A stretch of 64,000 bases of DNA from NCBI GenBank assembly GCA_026874595.1, contig CM049309.1:3138076-3202075 (forward strand), read 5' to 3'. The stretch is from Sipunculus nudus (taxonomy: Eukaryota; Annelida; Sipuncula; Golfingiida; Sipunculidae). The notes below the pieces were generated by a model. It saw nothing but the letters and a program-made list of their open reading frames with translations, was not told the DNA's origin and made no database searches. Shown here piece after piece: positions 13,101 to 25,808 of the stretch. The position numbers and the translations under genes are program-made. The stretch's first letter is position 1. Every line of letters begins with the position of its first letter.

Positions 13101-14011
13101 TATGATAAACCCAATTCACCTAAAATGCAAACCAAGTTTTTTCAAACAGTTGAAAGATATAGTTCCAATAATCTGGGAATTCTGCATCTAAACATTGTGT
13201 CTAGACGTCGAGCCAGGTCAGTTGCCATGGTGATGTCTGGACCTCACCTGTTTGTCCTGAGTGACCTCTTGACTTGGGTGCTGAAACTCAGCATGTTGTC
13301 AAATCTGTTTTAAAATACAGAAAGCCTTTTTCAATTGGCTACAATGCTTTAAAACTGTATTTACCCAATCTATTCTTATAAAACTGGCAGAACCCTACCA
13401 TAGAATAATTCTTGTAAAGTTTAAACCAATCAGCTTAACAGTTTCATCATAAATTAGTTTATAAGCTAGAAGAGTGTAAAATTACATTTTCGCTTTTAAA
13501 AAACACATCAAGGTAGGTGGCGCCACCAATACCTCAAAATCAGATATGACATATGTGACAAACATTGGTATAAAATTTGGTGATTACAGCTCTACCCGTT
13601 TCTGAGATTTTAATTTTAGTATGCTTTTCTGGACAGATGACAAAGTTCAACCTCCTGTAACTCAGCCAAAAATCTCCAAACTGGAACCATTTGAACAAAC
13701 TTGAGAGAGATTGTTCCAGGGATCATTTCTGTGAAATATTAGATAATTTGGCTGGACAGTTTCAGAGAAGAATATTTTTTAAGGTTTTAAGCTTTTTCTC
13801 TATAAAATCTAAATTAATGCAGATACCCATTATTAAGCTCCAGGGCACCAAGTTTCACATGTGACTAATTCTTACATGTAATTTGGAGCTGCTAGCTCTG
13901 ACTGTTTATGAGTTACAGCCATGGACGGCGGAAAGCCAGCCCTGGACGGCGGACGGCTGACGATGGACGGACGACGCTGCGCCATCGCATAAGCTCACAG
14001 GTTCGCTAAAA

Positions 14012-14120
14012 ATTCCAGATGATGCCACAAGTCTTCAGGAACTGTCAAAAATGCATGGATGGTCAATGTACAAAGCACCATTCCTATATCTCAGTTGACT
14101 TTCAGTCAGCTATGCTAAAA
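14012..14120 (+). mobile_element. G-type element, 3' end after F1
   Basis: Resumes with ATTCCAGATGATGCCACAAG and ends CAGTCAGCTATGCTAAAA, the degenerate version of the E/C terminal hairpin plus TAAAA. Together with 5011-6046 it forms the host of F1. Confidence 0.6.
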
Positions 14121-15104
14121 ACCTGGTTGTACATACGTATTATGTGAGGGGTATCTATTGAATACCTGGATAACAACAATAAAATCCATCAATCTGGGGG
14201 TCATGAGCCCACAATGAGAAAGACGCCAACAGGTGACTGTCAATTCATTGGACATGCATGTATTATAAGAGTGTCGCATCATTCAATAGCACACAGATTT
14301 CCCAAAGGTCCTACTAGAGACTAACAGCGGCCAGAACTGTAAGTGTCTCAATGCCATCCATCAACCAAACCCTGTACATTACTTAATATTTGATGGCCGG
14401 AACACATGCACAAGCTGTGCGGACCACCATCCATCTGTACTAGTGTCTGTCGCCACTTACACTTTAAATGGTTAAAGTAGAAAAAGGATCTATATAAATA
14501 AGTTACAATGAAGCTTATATTACAGGAAGCCCATGTGTTGGGACAAAATCCATCTACATATATGTCCCTTATAATACAAGCAGATCAGAATCTTGACTCC
14601 GATGTCACTCTTATAATGATTCATTATTTTTTACTGATATTTCGTTCTTTTGACAAACAAGCAACAATTTTTATGACCCAATAAAAAGATCAAAACAAAA
14701 ACTTCCTAATCATACATTTTTCTTTTGACGTGTACATGAAAAAGGTAAATCAATATTGCTGAATTTCTGATGAGTACCAGACACTGAAAACAATCCTGCA
14801 ATCTGACATTAAACAGCTGTCTGACAGGTCCTGTCAATCAGAACCAATTGTTCCAGGGCTGTTATGTATCACAAGGCTTTCTGAATGTATCAGTGTGAAT
14901 TTATTTAATAATGAAGTCTTCTTGAAACAAACTACAAAATATCTGCACTCAAAAGATAATCAGTTAAATGAACTAACATGCACAAGTCCACCAGCACAGT
15001 AGTAGAAAACCAATTATCATGACATGTTGGAGAACTGTTCCAGAGCTGTGACAGAAAGGTACAGTACTGACCACTGTCTTGAATATTTTCTCATCTGTCC
15101 CGTA
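14121..15104. other. Low-copy DNA, no gene seen
   Basis: No repeat shared with other parts of the window and no convincing coding stretch was recognised. Confidence 0.45.
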
Positions 15105-16357
15105 ACAAGTGACCCATGGGTCAAGACGTTCAGCCCACTGACATGCTGACAATATTTCCTAGCACAGGCAACTTATTAAAATAATGTAGGTGGCATAATT
15201 GTTCATGCATATTAACTTAAGTTCATCAAGACCCATAAGCACACCAAATTTGATGACAATCCAACCAGCCTTTCCTGAGGAATCTGACAATTTGAGTGTA
15301 TTTTGCATTATTTCTGAGGTGCTTAAACATACCCTGAAACTCACAGGTTTCTTGGGAAAACTTTTGAGGAACTCTCAGGATGTCAAGTTAGAAGATTTTG
15401 GGTCCAAGGTTGTGATTTGTGTCATACTTTGGTATCTAATTTTCAATTATTCTATGTGGTGGTTATAAGCCCCAAAGCTAAGATAATATGGTTAACAGAG
15501 ACCTAATTTCAGGTTTCCAAGGATATTTTTCACGGACCTCCCTGGATGCCAAGTTAGAAGATTCTTGGACCAACGGTTACAATTTGTGCCCTGTTAACAG
15601 GAGATCAGATCTTTTAAGGTCTCAAGAATATAGCAAAAAATCTGTAAAAAAAAAAAATAAAAAAAAAAATACAGTGGTGACCAGTCTGCAGGACCTGATG
15701 AAACACTCCATGATCAATATCCATGCAAAAAATCATGGTGATCAATGCATTTGTTGTTCAGATACTTGAACTTTTGTATAAAATTTTCCATTATTCTGGG
15801 GGGTTCTTTGGATCCCCATAGTTCAAAGAATATGTGTAACAGAGACCTTATTTCGCGTTTCCAAGGAGATCTTTAATTGTTCTGCCCGCATAAAAACTGA
15901 GAAGATTCTAGGTCCAGTGATTACCTTTGTGCCTTGTAAACAGATGACCGCACCTTTTAAAGTATCAAAAATAGAGAAAAATAATCGAAAAAATACATGT
16001 GGTGCCACCAGTCTACAGAAACTGATGAAACACTCCATGATCAATATCCATGCAAAGAATCATGGTGATCAATGCATTAGTTGTTCAGATACCTGAACTT
16101 TTGAACAAATTATTATTCTGTGGGGTAATTCTGAGCCCCATAGCTCGGAGGATATGGGTAACAGAGACTAAATTTTAGGTTTCCAAGGGTATTTTTCATG
16201 GACCTCCCTGGATGTCATGTAAGAAGATTCTAGATCCAGTGGTAACAATTTGTGCCCTGTTAACAGATGGACAGACAGACAGACGCACAGTTAGACTGAT
16301 GATGGACAAAGAGTGATTGCTAAAGCTCAGATGACCTTCAGGTAGCTGAGCTTAAAA
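15105..16357 (+). mobile_element. E-type element E1
   Basis: Starts ACAAGTGACCCATGGGTC and ends GGTAGCTGAGCTTAAAA after a GACAGACAGACGC microsatellite. The core has three to four diverged ~330-370-bp units, each with phrases such as CCAGTCTGCAGGAC, ATGATCAATAT, TTCCATTATTCTGGGG, GGTAACAGAGACCTAATTTC and AAGATTCTAGGTCCAG. The same units occur in the E copies at 49662-53419 and 61389-63054. No coding capacity. The next element begins within its final A-run at 16357. Confidence 0.7.
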
Positions 16358-17754
16358 CAAGGGACCCATGGGTCACTGTGCTCAGCTGAAGTTGACCTTT
16401 TAGGTAAAAATCTAAAATAATTAATATCAAATGGAGATAAAGTCTAAGAGGAAAAGGTAATATAGGCCATGGCTGGTTGACATGATTGGTTTGTATTGAT
16501 GAGTAAGAAATTTTTGCTTATAATATTTTGTGAGCAAACCATGCATTTTCTAATGTTAAAATTGAAACTTGATCAGTCTGTGAACATAAGATTATTACCA
16601 TGATTGGTTGGCTTTTTGATAAATTTTTTGACAGTTCTGTAGTTTACAAATTTGCTCAACTGGATCTATTTTTTATTATATATATTACTGAATATATGTA
16701 TTTTTTATTTTATTAAATGTATACAGTTGAAATATAACTAATGCCCCCAGTCTTATTATTATACTGTATATGCAAAAGATTTTCACTTCATTCAACAAAG
16801 CTACAGGATAAAATAGTTCATTCACAATTACTGTTTATTTAAAAAAGGACAGACAGACTGGTAGACAAACAAAGCTGATAATATATGAAGTTTCATTTAT
16901 TTCATAATTTCTTTTATTATATCAAAATTTTTTTAAAGTTTTACATATACAATATTACACACCTGAATATACAAGTTGCTTTCGAATTTCAGACTTTAAT
17001 AGCTTAAATCAATACACATACAGCATATGAAAGTTATTTCAACAATGCTTATAGGACAAATTTCATAATTAATATTTATATATTTATTTAATGACAATGA
17101 AGAGATGATGGACAAACAGAGCTGATCACTTTATGTTCCTGACTTCTGAGGCAAGAATATGTTTCAAATAGATCTAAATGTTTTTCTAATCAAATTATTT
17201 TTAAATTTAATAAACTGTACACATTTTCAATAAAAATTAATGTCCCAGTGCACGAGTGCAAAAGAATCAATGGCAGCAGGGGGGGGGGGGGATTGGTGGA
17301 ATTAATAACACTTCTGCATATACATTCAGGGCAAACAAAGCCTGATCTCCATTTCTGCTGAGGCTGGAAAATAATGAACACATGTTTGTATTAGATCCTC
17401 ATTTTTTATTGTAAGTTTATATTTCTATACATTTATACAATATAACATATATATCTGTATATAAAAGTTTAAATTGTCTCATTATAAATCATATATATCT
17501 TGTCATATAACAACCACATCATGCATACAAATGTATATTTACAGATTTACTGAGAAGTATGTTTGGGGGGGGGGGGGTAATATGAGAACTCTACACCTGT
17601 CACAGCAGGGGATCTCCCCCAGTGACTGTAACAAATCAGGAACCCTGGCATAGCTGACTTCCAGTGACCAGGACTGGCCAACCTGCATCTGGACAAAGCA
17701 AATGACTACAATAGAGCCTCTAAAAAACCAATAACTAGCCTAATTTTCAACCTT
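16357..17754 (+). mobile_element. Degenerate C-type-like 5' part
   Basis: Begins ACAAGGGACCCATGGGTC plus GTGCTCAGCTGAAG immediately after E1. The following ~1.3 kb is AT-rich and diverged. A short C-like core stretch (ATGAAAGTTATTTCAACA near 17025) and GACAGACAGAC tracts are visible. Two G-runs (17279-17291 and 17565-17577) fall in it. Whether it is one element with 17755-20240 is uncertain. Confidence 0.4.
17279..17291 (+). repeat. G homopolymer, 13 nt
   Basis: Thirteen consecutive G residues directly visible. A second 13-G run is at 17565-17577. Confidence 0.95.
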
Positions 17755-18151
17755 TAATTTTCTAATTTCAGATTTAAACAAATTAAATACTTATATTTAC
17801 ATGCATTGAAAATTAAATTAACAGTGCCCACAGGAAAAAAAAGTGCCATGGTCAAAGTTGGGCAAAATTTAAGGTACTGATTTTATTTTAATGCTAATAA
17901 CTAAATTTTTTTTTTACAAAATTCAGATCAAATTTAGGATATACAGTTGAATCTTAATTAAACAAAGTTATATACTTGAAACAAATTCTCTAGCATCAAT
18001 AATTTTCATGTTCAGTGAGTAAAAATTTTTCCTGATTTTTTACAAAGTCCATTTGTTAGGGCCCATAACTTAAAGAAATTAGACCTTACAGGCTTATTTT
18101 CTGGCATGTATATAGGAAATATATAGGAGAATACTTTTGATAAATATTAAG
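17755..18151 (+). mobile_element. C-type core unit, left of F2
   Basis: Matches the second core unit of C-type elements (ACAGGAAAAAAAAGTGCCATGG, GTTGGGCAAAATTTAAGGTA, GGGCCCATAACTT) up to AAATATTAAG, where F2 begins. It continues at 19924 with ACAGATCAGTGGTTTTGATA. Confidence 0.75.
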
Positions 18152-19923
18152 ACAAGGCCCACAGGCCTAATGCGAACCTGTGCAAAGTTTGGGAGTATGA
18201 ATGGAGGTTTATTTTTAAAATTTCATATTGATCCTCTTAAGTCCTGCATATCTACCTTAGTCATTATGATTTCAGCAAAATGGACATTTCGGACCTGCAA
18301 GTTTCAGACTAGGACATTTTAAAACTAGAATATGGGTAGTTGACAAGCGACTGTGTATCCATAGAAATCAGAGTGGGACAGTTGAAGTAAGGCATGGATT
18401 AAGTGGCAAGGGGAATAGAGTGAGGTGTGTTGCATATTAGCATGGAGGTCTGCAGTTTAAACTTGAATGTAGGTGGTGCCACCTGTCATAAAATCGAGAA
18501 AGCTGTCCATGATGTATAAACCTGCAAAATTTCAGGTGGATAAGTCAAACCACTGCTGAGATAAGAGTGATTTTATCCCAAGGCAAATGAACAGATGGAG
18601 GCCGTGCATAAGTGGTTGCAGGTGGCACCACCAGTTTTGCCCATGATGAAAAGCTATGTGAGATCTATACACAAGCAAAATTTTGGCCCAATCGGTCAAA
18701 CAATTCCCGAGATATGAGCTTGGATGTCTGCAGAGTTAACATGAATGTAGGTGGCGCCACCTGTCATAAAATCGAGAAAGCTGTCCAGGATGTATAAACC
18801 TGCAAAATTTCAGGTGGAAAAGTCAAACCACTGCTGAGATATGACTGATACTATCTAAAGGCAGATGAACAGATGGACGCTGTGCAAAAATGGTTGCAGG
18901 TGGCACCACCATTTTTAGTGTATGTTATAAAGCTATCAAAGGGCTACATTTGTGCAAAATTTTTAGCCTGATTGGACAAACGGTTCCAGATAAACCTGAT
19001 TCATTAAAATGCAAACCAAGTTTTTTTCTAACAGTTGATAGATATAGTTCCAATAATCTGGGAATTCTGCATCTAGACATTGTGTCTAGACGTCCAGACA
19101 CATTGTCTAGACACCCGCCAGAGCAAGGTCAGTTGCCATGGTGATGTCTGGACCCCACCTGTTTGTACTGAGTGACTTCTTGACTTGGCTGCTGAAACTA
19201 GCATGTTGTCAAATCTGTTTTCAAACACAGAAAGCCTTTTTCAATTGGCTACAATGCTTTTTTAAAGCTGTATTTACCCAATCTATTCTTATAAAACTGG
19301 CAGAACCCTACCATAGAATAATTCTTGTAAGGTTTAAACCAATCAGCTTCACAGTTTCATCATAAATCAGTGTATAAGCTAGAAGAGTTTAAAATTACAT
19401 TTTCGCTTGTAAAAACACATCAATGTAGGTGGCGCCACCAATACCACAAATTCAGATATGACATATGTGACAAACATTGGTATAAAATTTGGTGATTATA
19501 GCTCTAGCCATTTCTGAGATTTTAATTTTAGTGTGCTTTTTTGGACAGATGACTAAGTTTATCCTCTTGTAACTCGGCCAAAAATCTCCGAACTGGAACC
19601 ATTTGAACAAACTTGAGAGAGATTGTTCAAGGGATCATTTCTGTGAAATATTGGACAATTTTACAGGACAGTTTTGGAGAAGAAGATTATTAAAGCTTTT
19701 TTAGCATTTTCCCTATGAAATCTAAGAAAATGCTGTTAGAAAAAAATAAACAAAATCCAGTAGAGTTTTTCAGATGACTGATTATTTGCAAAAAAATTTG
19801 TGATGCTAGCTTCTGCTGTTTTTGAGATAGCTACAGTTAACGTACAGACAACGCACAACGCAAGACACACGACACATGACAGACGATGCCGCACCATTGC
19901 ATAAGCTCACAGGTTCGCTAAAA
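18152..19923 (+). mobile_element. F-type element F2 (1,772 bp)
   Basis: Starts ACAAGGCCCACAGGCCTAAT then GCGAACCTGTGC, and ends GCTCACAGGTTCGC plus TAAAA. It shares its 5' region with F1 (GTTTGGGAGTATGAAT). It has about two dimeric core units, a 3' region with TGTCTAGA repeats (19072-19115) and GGTGGCGCCACC near 19429, then a GACA/ACGC-rich tract. It is inserted in the A-run of a C-type core, and both flanks match the uninterrupted C sequence. This gives precise ends. Confidence 0.85.
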
Positions 19924-20240
19924 AACAGATCAGTGGTTTTGATATTGGCAGGCCTGAAGTGTGATAATAGGTTTTTAATGGAAATTTGAGGTTTTTCCTT
20001 AATTTTTCAAAGGAACAAAGTCACAGTGACCCAGTTTTGGTTTGGTACAAGATTTTGGGGACATCTAACAGTATGCCAAATTTTGGATTTGTAGGTCTAA
20101 CAGTGTCAAAACCTGCCTTCTTATGGACGGACGGCTGGACTGAAAGACCGACAGACGACAGCTAGACAGCCAGACAGACGGACGATGGACAATGGACCAA
20201 CACTATAGCTCAGATGACTTATAGTAAGGTGAGCTTAAAA
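19924..20240 (+). mobile_element. C-type element, 3' part after F2
   Basis: Continues the core (GATCAGTGGTTTTGATATTG, GGGGACATCTAACAGTATGC), then a GACGGACGGCTGGAC microsatellite and the terminal GCTCAGATGACTTATAGT...GTGAGCTTAAAA. The 3' hairpin is degraded in the right arm. Confidence 0.75.
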
Positions 20241-20950
20241 TGACTCAGTGGCCATTTAAATTGACAAAATAGGGCCTACTCAAGAGTCATGATGGCAGTG
20301 ATAAGGAAAAATGCACTGTAATGACCATCCAGTTTAATGACATAGGTGTACAGAACTTGTAATCTTACCATTTAATTATGCCACTTTGAGTAAGTAATTG
20401 ACACAAATGATTGTACAAACTGAAGAGTAAATTCCATCTCAATGGTGAAAAGAATTAATTAATGAGAAAATTCTTTTTTATTTTATTTTCCTTATTTTTC
20501 TTGTGCCTTTGATTGCACTAGATCACCAATATTCGTATTTATGTATGTACGTATACTGTAAAGCAAAGAAACACAATAGTCATTTAAGCTGTTGGACATA
20601 GAACAACACATGAAAGCCTGACTACGTTCCCTTTACAGTCAAACAAATTACCTGACTTTTCCCTGACTTGGAGCATTGCCTACTTTTTTTAACTCATTTT
20701 TTCAGGTTTTCCTGGATTTTCTTGATGACCAGGAATCCTTTTGTTATGAAGGATACTGTGCATCTTACTCTCTCCCTCAGTGTCAAATGATCACTCTGAC
20801 GTCATCTGGTGACTAAATAAACTGACATCTCAGACTTTGAATCCTTTATCTTGATACACCTACATCATGCTCAAACTAGCTAGAGATTAATGGCCAAGTC
20901 TTTTTCCTTACAAAAGTTCTCCACAAGCATTCCATTCAGAAGTTTTCCAG
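20241..20950. other. Low-copy DNA, no gene seen
   Basis: AT-rich; nothing recognised. Confidence 0.4.
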
Positions 20951-21396
20951 TATGAAACAATAATACCTGAGTAATTGGGATCACAGAGTGACAGTAAACA
21001 ACTCTATCTCTGATGAACATAATTTGAAATATGGAGTTCCACAGGGAAGCTGCACCAGGCCTGTGATATTTCTAAGCTATTTTAGCTCCCTCTATGACAT
21101 GACGGAGAAAAACACTCACCACTCATAGCGGGATATGCTGATGATCACCAACTTTACTAAGCATACTAACCATAATGTAAAAGAACGGAAATGGATGCCA
21201 TTAGAAACCTTGAGAAATGTATTTCAGATGTCAGAGCATGGATGCTGACCAATTGACTAAAAATTAACCACACCAAAACTGAATTTCTGTTAGTTGGAAC
21301 AAAACAACAACTGGCAAAAGTAAACGACAGTGAAATAAAAGTACAGAATGCAGTGATAAGGCCACTAATTGAATATAAACTTGTATCTCTGTAGTG
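20951..21396 (+). pseudogene. Reverse-transcriptase fragment of a LINE (CR1/Jockey-like)
   Basis: In two plus-strand frames the translation shows RT block residues: YGVPQGSC from about 21031, then GYADDHQLY at 21131-21157 (YADD box), then KTEFLLVGTKQQ from about 21272. The first block ends in an in-frame TAG before a frame change, and further stops follow (after DDHQLY and after WMLTN). The fragment is truncated at both sides: the right side runs into an inverted F-type fragment at 21397. A LINE-like 3' tail beyond that fragment (21911-22075) may be its own end. This family differs from the better preserved LINE at 28.7-33.4 kb, which has FADD. Confidence 0.7.
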
Positions 21397-21910
21397 GTTT
21401 GACATATCTGCCTAAAATTTTGCAGGTTTATACATCTTGGACAGCTTTCTTCATTTTGTGGCAGGTGGCGCCACCTACATCTATGTTTATGCTGCAGACA
21501 TTCAGGCTTGTATCTCAGGACTGGTTTGACATATCCCCCTGAATTTTTTCATGTGTATAGATCTCACATAGCTCTTAATAATACACAAGATTGGTGGCAC
21601 CACCTGCCAACATTTTTGCACAGCATCCTTCTGTTTGTCTGCTGTCTGATAAAATCACTCATATACAAGTAGTGGTTTGACTTATCTGCCTAAAATTTTG
21701 CATATGTATACAACTTGGACAGCTTTCTGGATTTTGTGGTAGGTGGCGCAACCTACATACACATTTCGGCTGCAGACATCCATGCTAATATGCAACACAC
21801 CTCGCTCTATTTCCCCTTGCCACTCAATTCATGCCACGCTTCACCCATCCCACTCTGATTTTGGCGGATACACAAAGTCGCTTGTTGACTTCCCGTATTC
21901 TAGTTATATT
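21397..21910 (-). mobile_element. F-type fragment F6, inverted
   Basis: On the minus strand it corresponds to the F 5'-proximal part and about two core units: CTAGAATACGGGAAGT, GGTGGCGCCACC-type motifs (near 21465 and 21597) and CAAAATTTTAGGCAGATA. Neither F terminus is present, so it is a truncated copy lying in LINE DNA. Confidence 0.65.
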
Positions 21911-22075
21911 CTGTTTTAATTTAATATTATTTGTTTTAGGATCTTGTAAGTTGATCTCATAGTGAATGTATTATTTGAATTTTAGTCTGTACAGCGCAAC
22001 TGAGTATTACACATGTATTTCATATTTTATTGTGGCACTTTATAAATTTAATAAACTATAAACTATAATAATAAA
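21911..22075 (+). mobile_element. LINE/SINE-like 3' tail
   Basis: Contains GTACAGCGCAACTGAG, GGCACTTTATAAATTTAATA and a terminal ATAATAATAAAAA-like tract, the style of tail common at the 3' end of CR1-like LINEs and their SINEs. It probably belongs with the RT fragment at 20951-21396. Confidence 0.4.
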
Positions 22076-23169
22076 AATTCTTCCTTTTTCCAGTACGCTC
22101 ATATGAAAAATTTTCACTGGTGAGCATTTAATCCTTGGGCTTTCATTTACATTTAAAAGTACTGATTGTGTACATTATAATTAAATGGCTTTTGTGCATT
22201 GCTCCTGAAAAAATCAGTGTTACCAAACATGCCTGCTTATAATCAAAGAGGAAAAACAACCAGCTTTATACTGTCTATTTACAATTGGTTCAGTTTCACC
22301 TTTCAAATGACCTTGAAAGATACAATTTAGGGTGGATTCTACCCACACTTTTGCTTTGCTCTCTAGCAGATTGAGCTGAAATTGTTAAAACAAGCAGTCT
22401 TCTCAAAAGTAAAAAAAAATCAACTTTGACTGTTCCGCTGTTACTTATCCATTGACCTGATTATAAATTGATGATTAATGATTAATCCTGGCAGGTATGT
22501 CTACAGCTGCTTAAAAGGCTAATTCAATCCATCTGTCTAAATTCCAAATTCTGTCATTCTTAACAATCTTAATGCCTTATGACACTATCAATCATTTAAA
22601 TTTGAAGGAAAAGTATAGTCAGTTCTGTTTAACTTATCAACATCAAAAGATTGATGATGTTTTGGTGCAAATAAACCAAGATGGCCGAATATCTTAGCCT
22701 GATTTAACCTCCTGAAATGTCACAGCATATTTAGGCAGTAAATTGAACTAAGGATCAGATCTCATTGTGTTATATTTATCATGATTAGCAATGTCTCATT
22801 ATTCACAATAACGTGATAGTTTCACAATACTGTAACATACCTGTAATAAAGAGTACATCTGAGTAAACACAATAAAGCCGTAGTTAACAAAAATGTAGAA
22901 CACATTTATCAATACTTAAATATATCATGGTCACGTGTTCGGTTAACTTTTTATGTGAAGCCATCTGCACCAGTTTATTTTATTTAGTATACACTCCCAA
23001 GAATGTAAAACCAAACTCTGACTTCCCATTTTTAAAAAAAAAAAAAATATAAAGGAAATCTTTGTTCATAGCACTACATACTGCCAGTGAGTCAGTAATC
23101 TGTCTCATCAGGCAGCTAAAGCCCGCAAAAACATGTACAGTATAACTTCAAATTTCTGTATCTCTTTTT
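22076..23169. other. Low-copy DNA, no gene seen
   Basis: No ORF, RNA gene or window repeat recognised. An A13-like run is near 23035. Confidence 0.45.
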
Positions 23170-24090
23170 CTGTGAGCTTATGCGATGGTACGTCGTCGTC
23201 CGTCGTATGTCTTCTGTACATTTACCATAGTTATCTCAAAAACGGCGGGAGCTGGCATCACCAATTTTTCTGCAAATAATCAGTCATCTGAAAAAATCTA
23301 TAGGATTTTGTTTATTTTTTTTCTAACTGCATTTTCTTAGATTTTATAGGGAAAAAGCTAAAAAAAGATTTAAAAATCTTCTTCTCCAAAACTGTCCAGC
23401 CAAATTGTCCAATATTTCACAGAAATGATCCCTGGAACAATCTCTCTCAAGTTTGTTCCAATGGTTCCAGTAGGGAGATTTTTGGCCTAGTTACAGGAGG
23501 TTGACTTATTCATCTTTCCAAAAAAGCACACTAAAATTAAAATCTCAGAAACGGCAAGAGCTGTAATCACCAAATTTTATACCAATGTTTGTCACATAGG
23601 TCATATCTGAAATTGAGGTAATGGTGGAGCACCTACATTGATCTTTTTTTTACAAGCGAAAATGTAATTTTAAAATCTTCTAGCTTATACACTGATTTAT
23701 GATGAAACTGTTAAGCTGATTGGTTTAAACTTTACAAGAATTATTCTATGGTAGGGTTCTGCCAGTTTTATAAGAATAGATTGGGTAAATACAGCTTTAA
23801 AAAAGCATTGTAGCCAATTGAAAAAGGCTTTCTGTGTTTGAAAACAGATTTGACAACATGCTGAGTTTCACCAGCCAAGTCAAGAGGTCACTCAGTACTA
23901 CAAGGTGGGGTCCAGACATCACCATGGCAACTGACCTTGCTCTGGCGGGTGTCTAGACAATGTGTCTAGACCATTGACACAGTGTCTAGACGTCTAGACA
24001 CAATGTCTTGATGCAGAATTCCCAGATTATTCGAACTATATCTTTCAGCTGTATAAAAAAGAAATTTGTCATCTAAAAAATTATCAGATT
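23170..24090 (-). mobile_element. F-type element F3, 3' part only, inverted
   Basis: Begins CTGTGAGCTTATGCGATGGT (inverse of the F 3' end) and follows the F 3' region up to the TGTCTAGA-repeat block (23952-24010) and ATTCCCAGATTATTCGAAC. It stops before any core unit, where F4 begins. A stray GGTGGAGCACC-like site is near 23632. Confidence 0.75.
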
Positions 24091-25808
24091 TTTTGCGAAC
24101 CTGTGAGCTTATGCAATGTTGCTGCATCGTCCATCGTGCGTCAGTGTGTCCTGCGTCGTTTCTAGTTAACCATACCTATCTCAAAAATGGCAGGAGCTAG
24201 CATCACCAAATTTTTTGCAAATAATCAGTCATCAGTCATCATTTCTTTATTTTTTCTCTAACTGCATTTTCTCAGATTTTTGCACAGCGTCAGTCTGTTC
24301 ATCTGCCTTATAATAAAAACACTCATATCTCTGCATTGGTTGGACTTGTCAACCTGAAATTTTGCATGTGTATAGATCTCACATAGCTCTTAATCATACA
24401 CAAAATTGGTGGTGCCACCTGCAACCATTTTTGCACAGCGTCCGTCTGTTTGTCTGCCATGGGCTAAAATCACTCATATCTCAGTAGTGGTTTGACTTAT
24501 CCATCTGAAATTTTGCATGTTTATACATCCTTGAAAGCTTTCTTGATTTTATGGCAGGTGGCGCCATCTACATTCAAAATTATGCTGCAGACATCCAATC
24601 TTGAACAGCTTTCTTGATTTTACGACAGGTGTAGCCACCTACATCACATTTAAGCTGCAGACATCCAAGCTCATATTTTGGGAACCGTTTGACCAGTTGG
24701 GCCTAAATTTTGCATACATATAGATCTCCCATAGCTTTTTATCATACGCAAAACTGGTGGCGCCACCTGCAACCATTTTTGCACAGCGTCCATCTGTTTA
24801 TCAGCCTTGGGATAAAATAACTCATATCTCTGCTGCAGTTTAACTTATCCACCTGAAATTTTGCAGGTTTATACATCCTTGACAGCTTTCTTGATTTTAT
24901 GGCAGGTGGCGCCATCTACATTCAAAATTATGCTGCAGACATCCTAGCTCAAATCTCTGTAACCATTTGACAATAATTTTGCATGTTTATACATCTCACA
25001 TAGCTCCTTATCATACGCAAAACTGGTAGCGCCACCTGAAATCATTTTTTGCACAGTGTCTGTCTGTTTGTTTGCTGTGGGATAATATCACTCATATCTT
25101 GGCAGTGGTTTGACATATCTGCCTAAAATTTTGCAGGTTTATACATCTTGGATAGCTTTTTTTCAATTTTGTGGCAGGTGGCGATACCTACATTTATGTA
25201 TACGCTGCAAACATTCAGGCTTATATCTCAGGACTGGTTAGACATATCCCCCTGAAATTTTGCATGTGTATAGATCTCAAATAGCTTTTAATCATACACA
25301 ATTTGGTGGCACCACCTGCCACCATTTTTGCACAGCGCCCGTATGTTTGTTTGCCGTGGGCTAAAATCACTCATATTTCAGTAGTGGTTTGACTTATCTG
25401 CCTGAAATTTTGCAAGTTTATACATCCTGGACAGCTTTCTCGATTTTGTGGTAGGTGGCGCAACCTACACAACATTTTAGCTGCAGACATCCAGGCTATT
25501 ATGCAACACATGTCACTCTATTTCCCCTTGCCACTCAATCCATGCCTCACTTCACCCATCCCATTCTGATTTTGGCGGATACAAGTAGTCGCTTGTTGAC
25601 TACCGGTTTTCTAGTTTTTGTGTTGTGTGCACCCATGCTAGAATTTCAGCAGTGATGTTTGTTTAATTGTTTCTTGTTCTAAATGTTTAGTACTTGCATT
25701 GTTCATATACATGTTACACATGTTCTTGAAAAGTAATGGTCCAGCATTTAAGCATTATACCTTGTGTAATCTCATTGCACAGGTTCACATTAGGCCTGTA
25801 GGCCTTGT
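24091..25808 (-). mobile_element. F-type element F4, inverted (1.7 kb)
   Basis: Begins TTTTGCGAACCTGTGAGC (inverse of the 3' terminus) and ends GCACAGGTTCACATTAGG...GGCCTTGT, the inverse of ACAAGGCC. Several dimeric core units are present, but most of the F 3' region is deleted (junction near 24275, CATTTTCTCAGATTT to TTGCACAGCG). Its 5' region (25640-25790) is the same as in F5, not that of F1/F2. Confidence 0.8.

Larger units (their letters stand above)
6047..14011 (+). mobile_element. F-type element F1 with giant tandem core (7,965 bp)
   Basis: Starts ACAAGGCCTACAGG with GCGAACCTGTGC, and ends GCTCACAGGTTCGC plus TAAAA, so the subterminal GCGAACCTGTG and CACAGGTTCGC are inverted. Modules in order: a ~270-bp 5' region; 24 dimeric core units (~6320-12920); a ~1-kb 3' region with one more GGTGGCGCCACC (near 13515); a GACGG-rich microsatellite (13920-13975); and the 3' end. 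Other F copies are 1.8-2.5 kb, so the excess length is core amplification. It is inserted in an A-run of a G-type element, which resumes cleanly at 14012. No protein-coding capacity. Confidence 0.85.
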
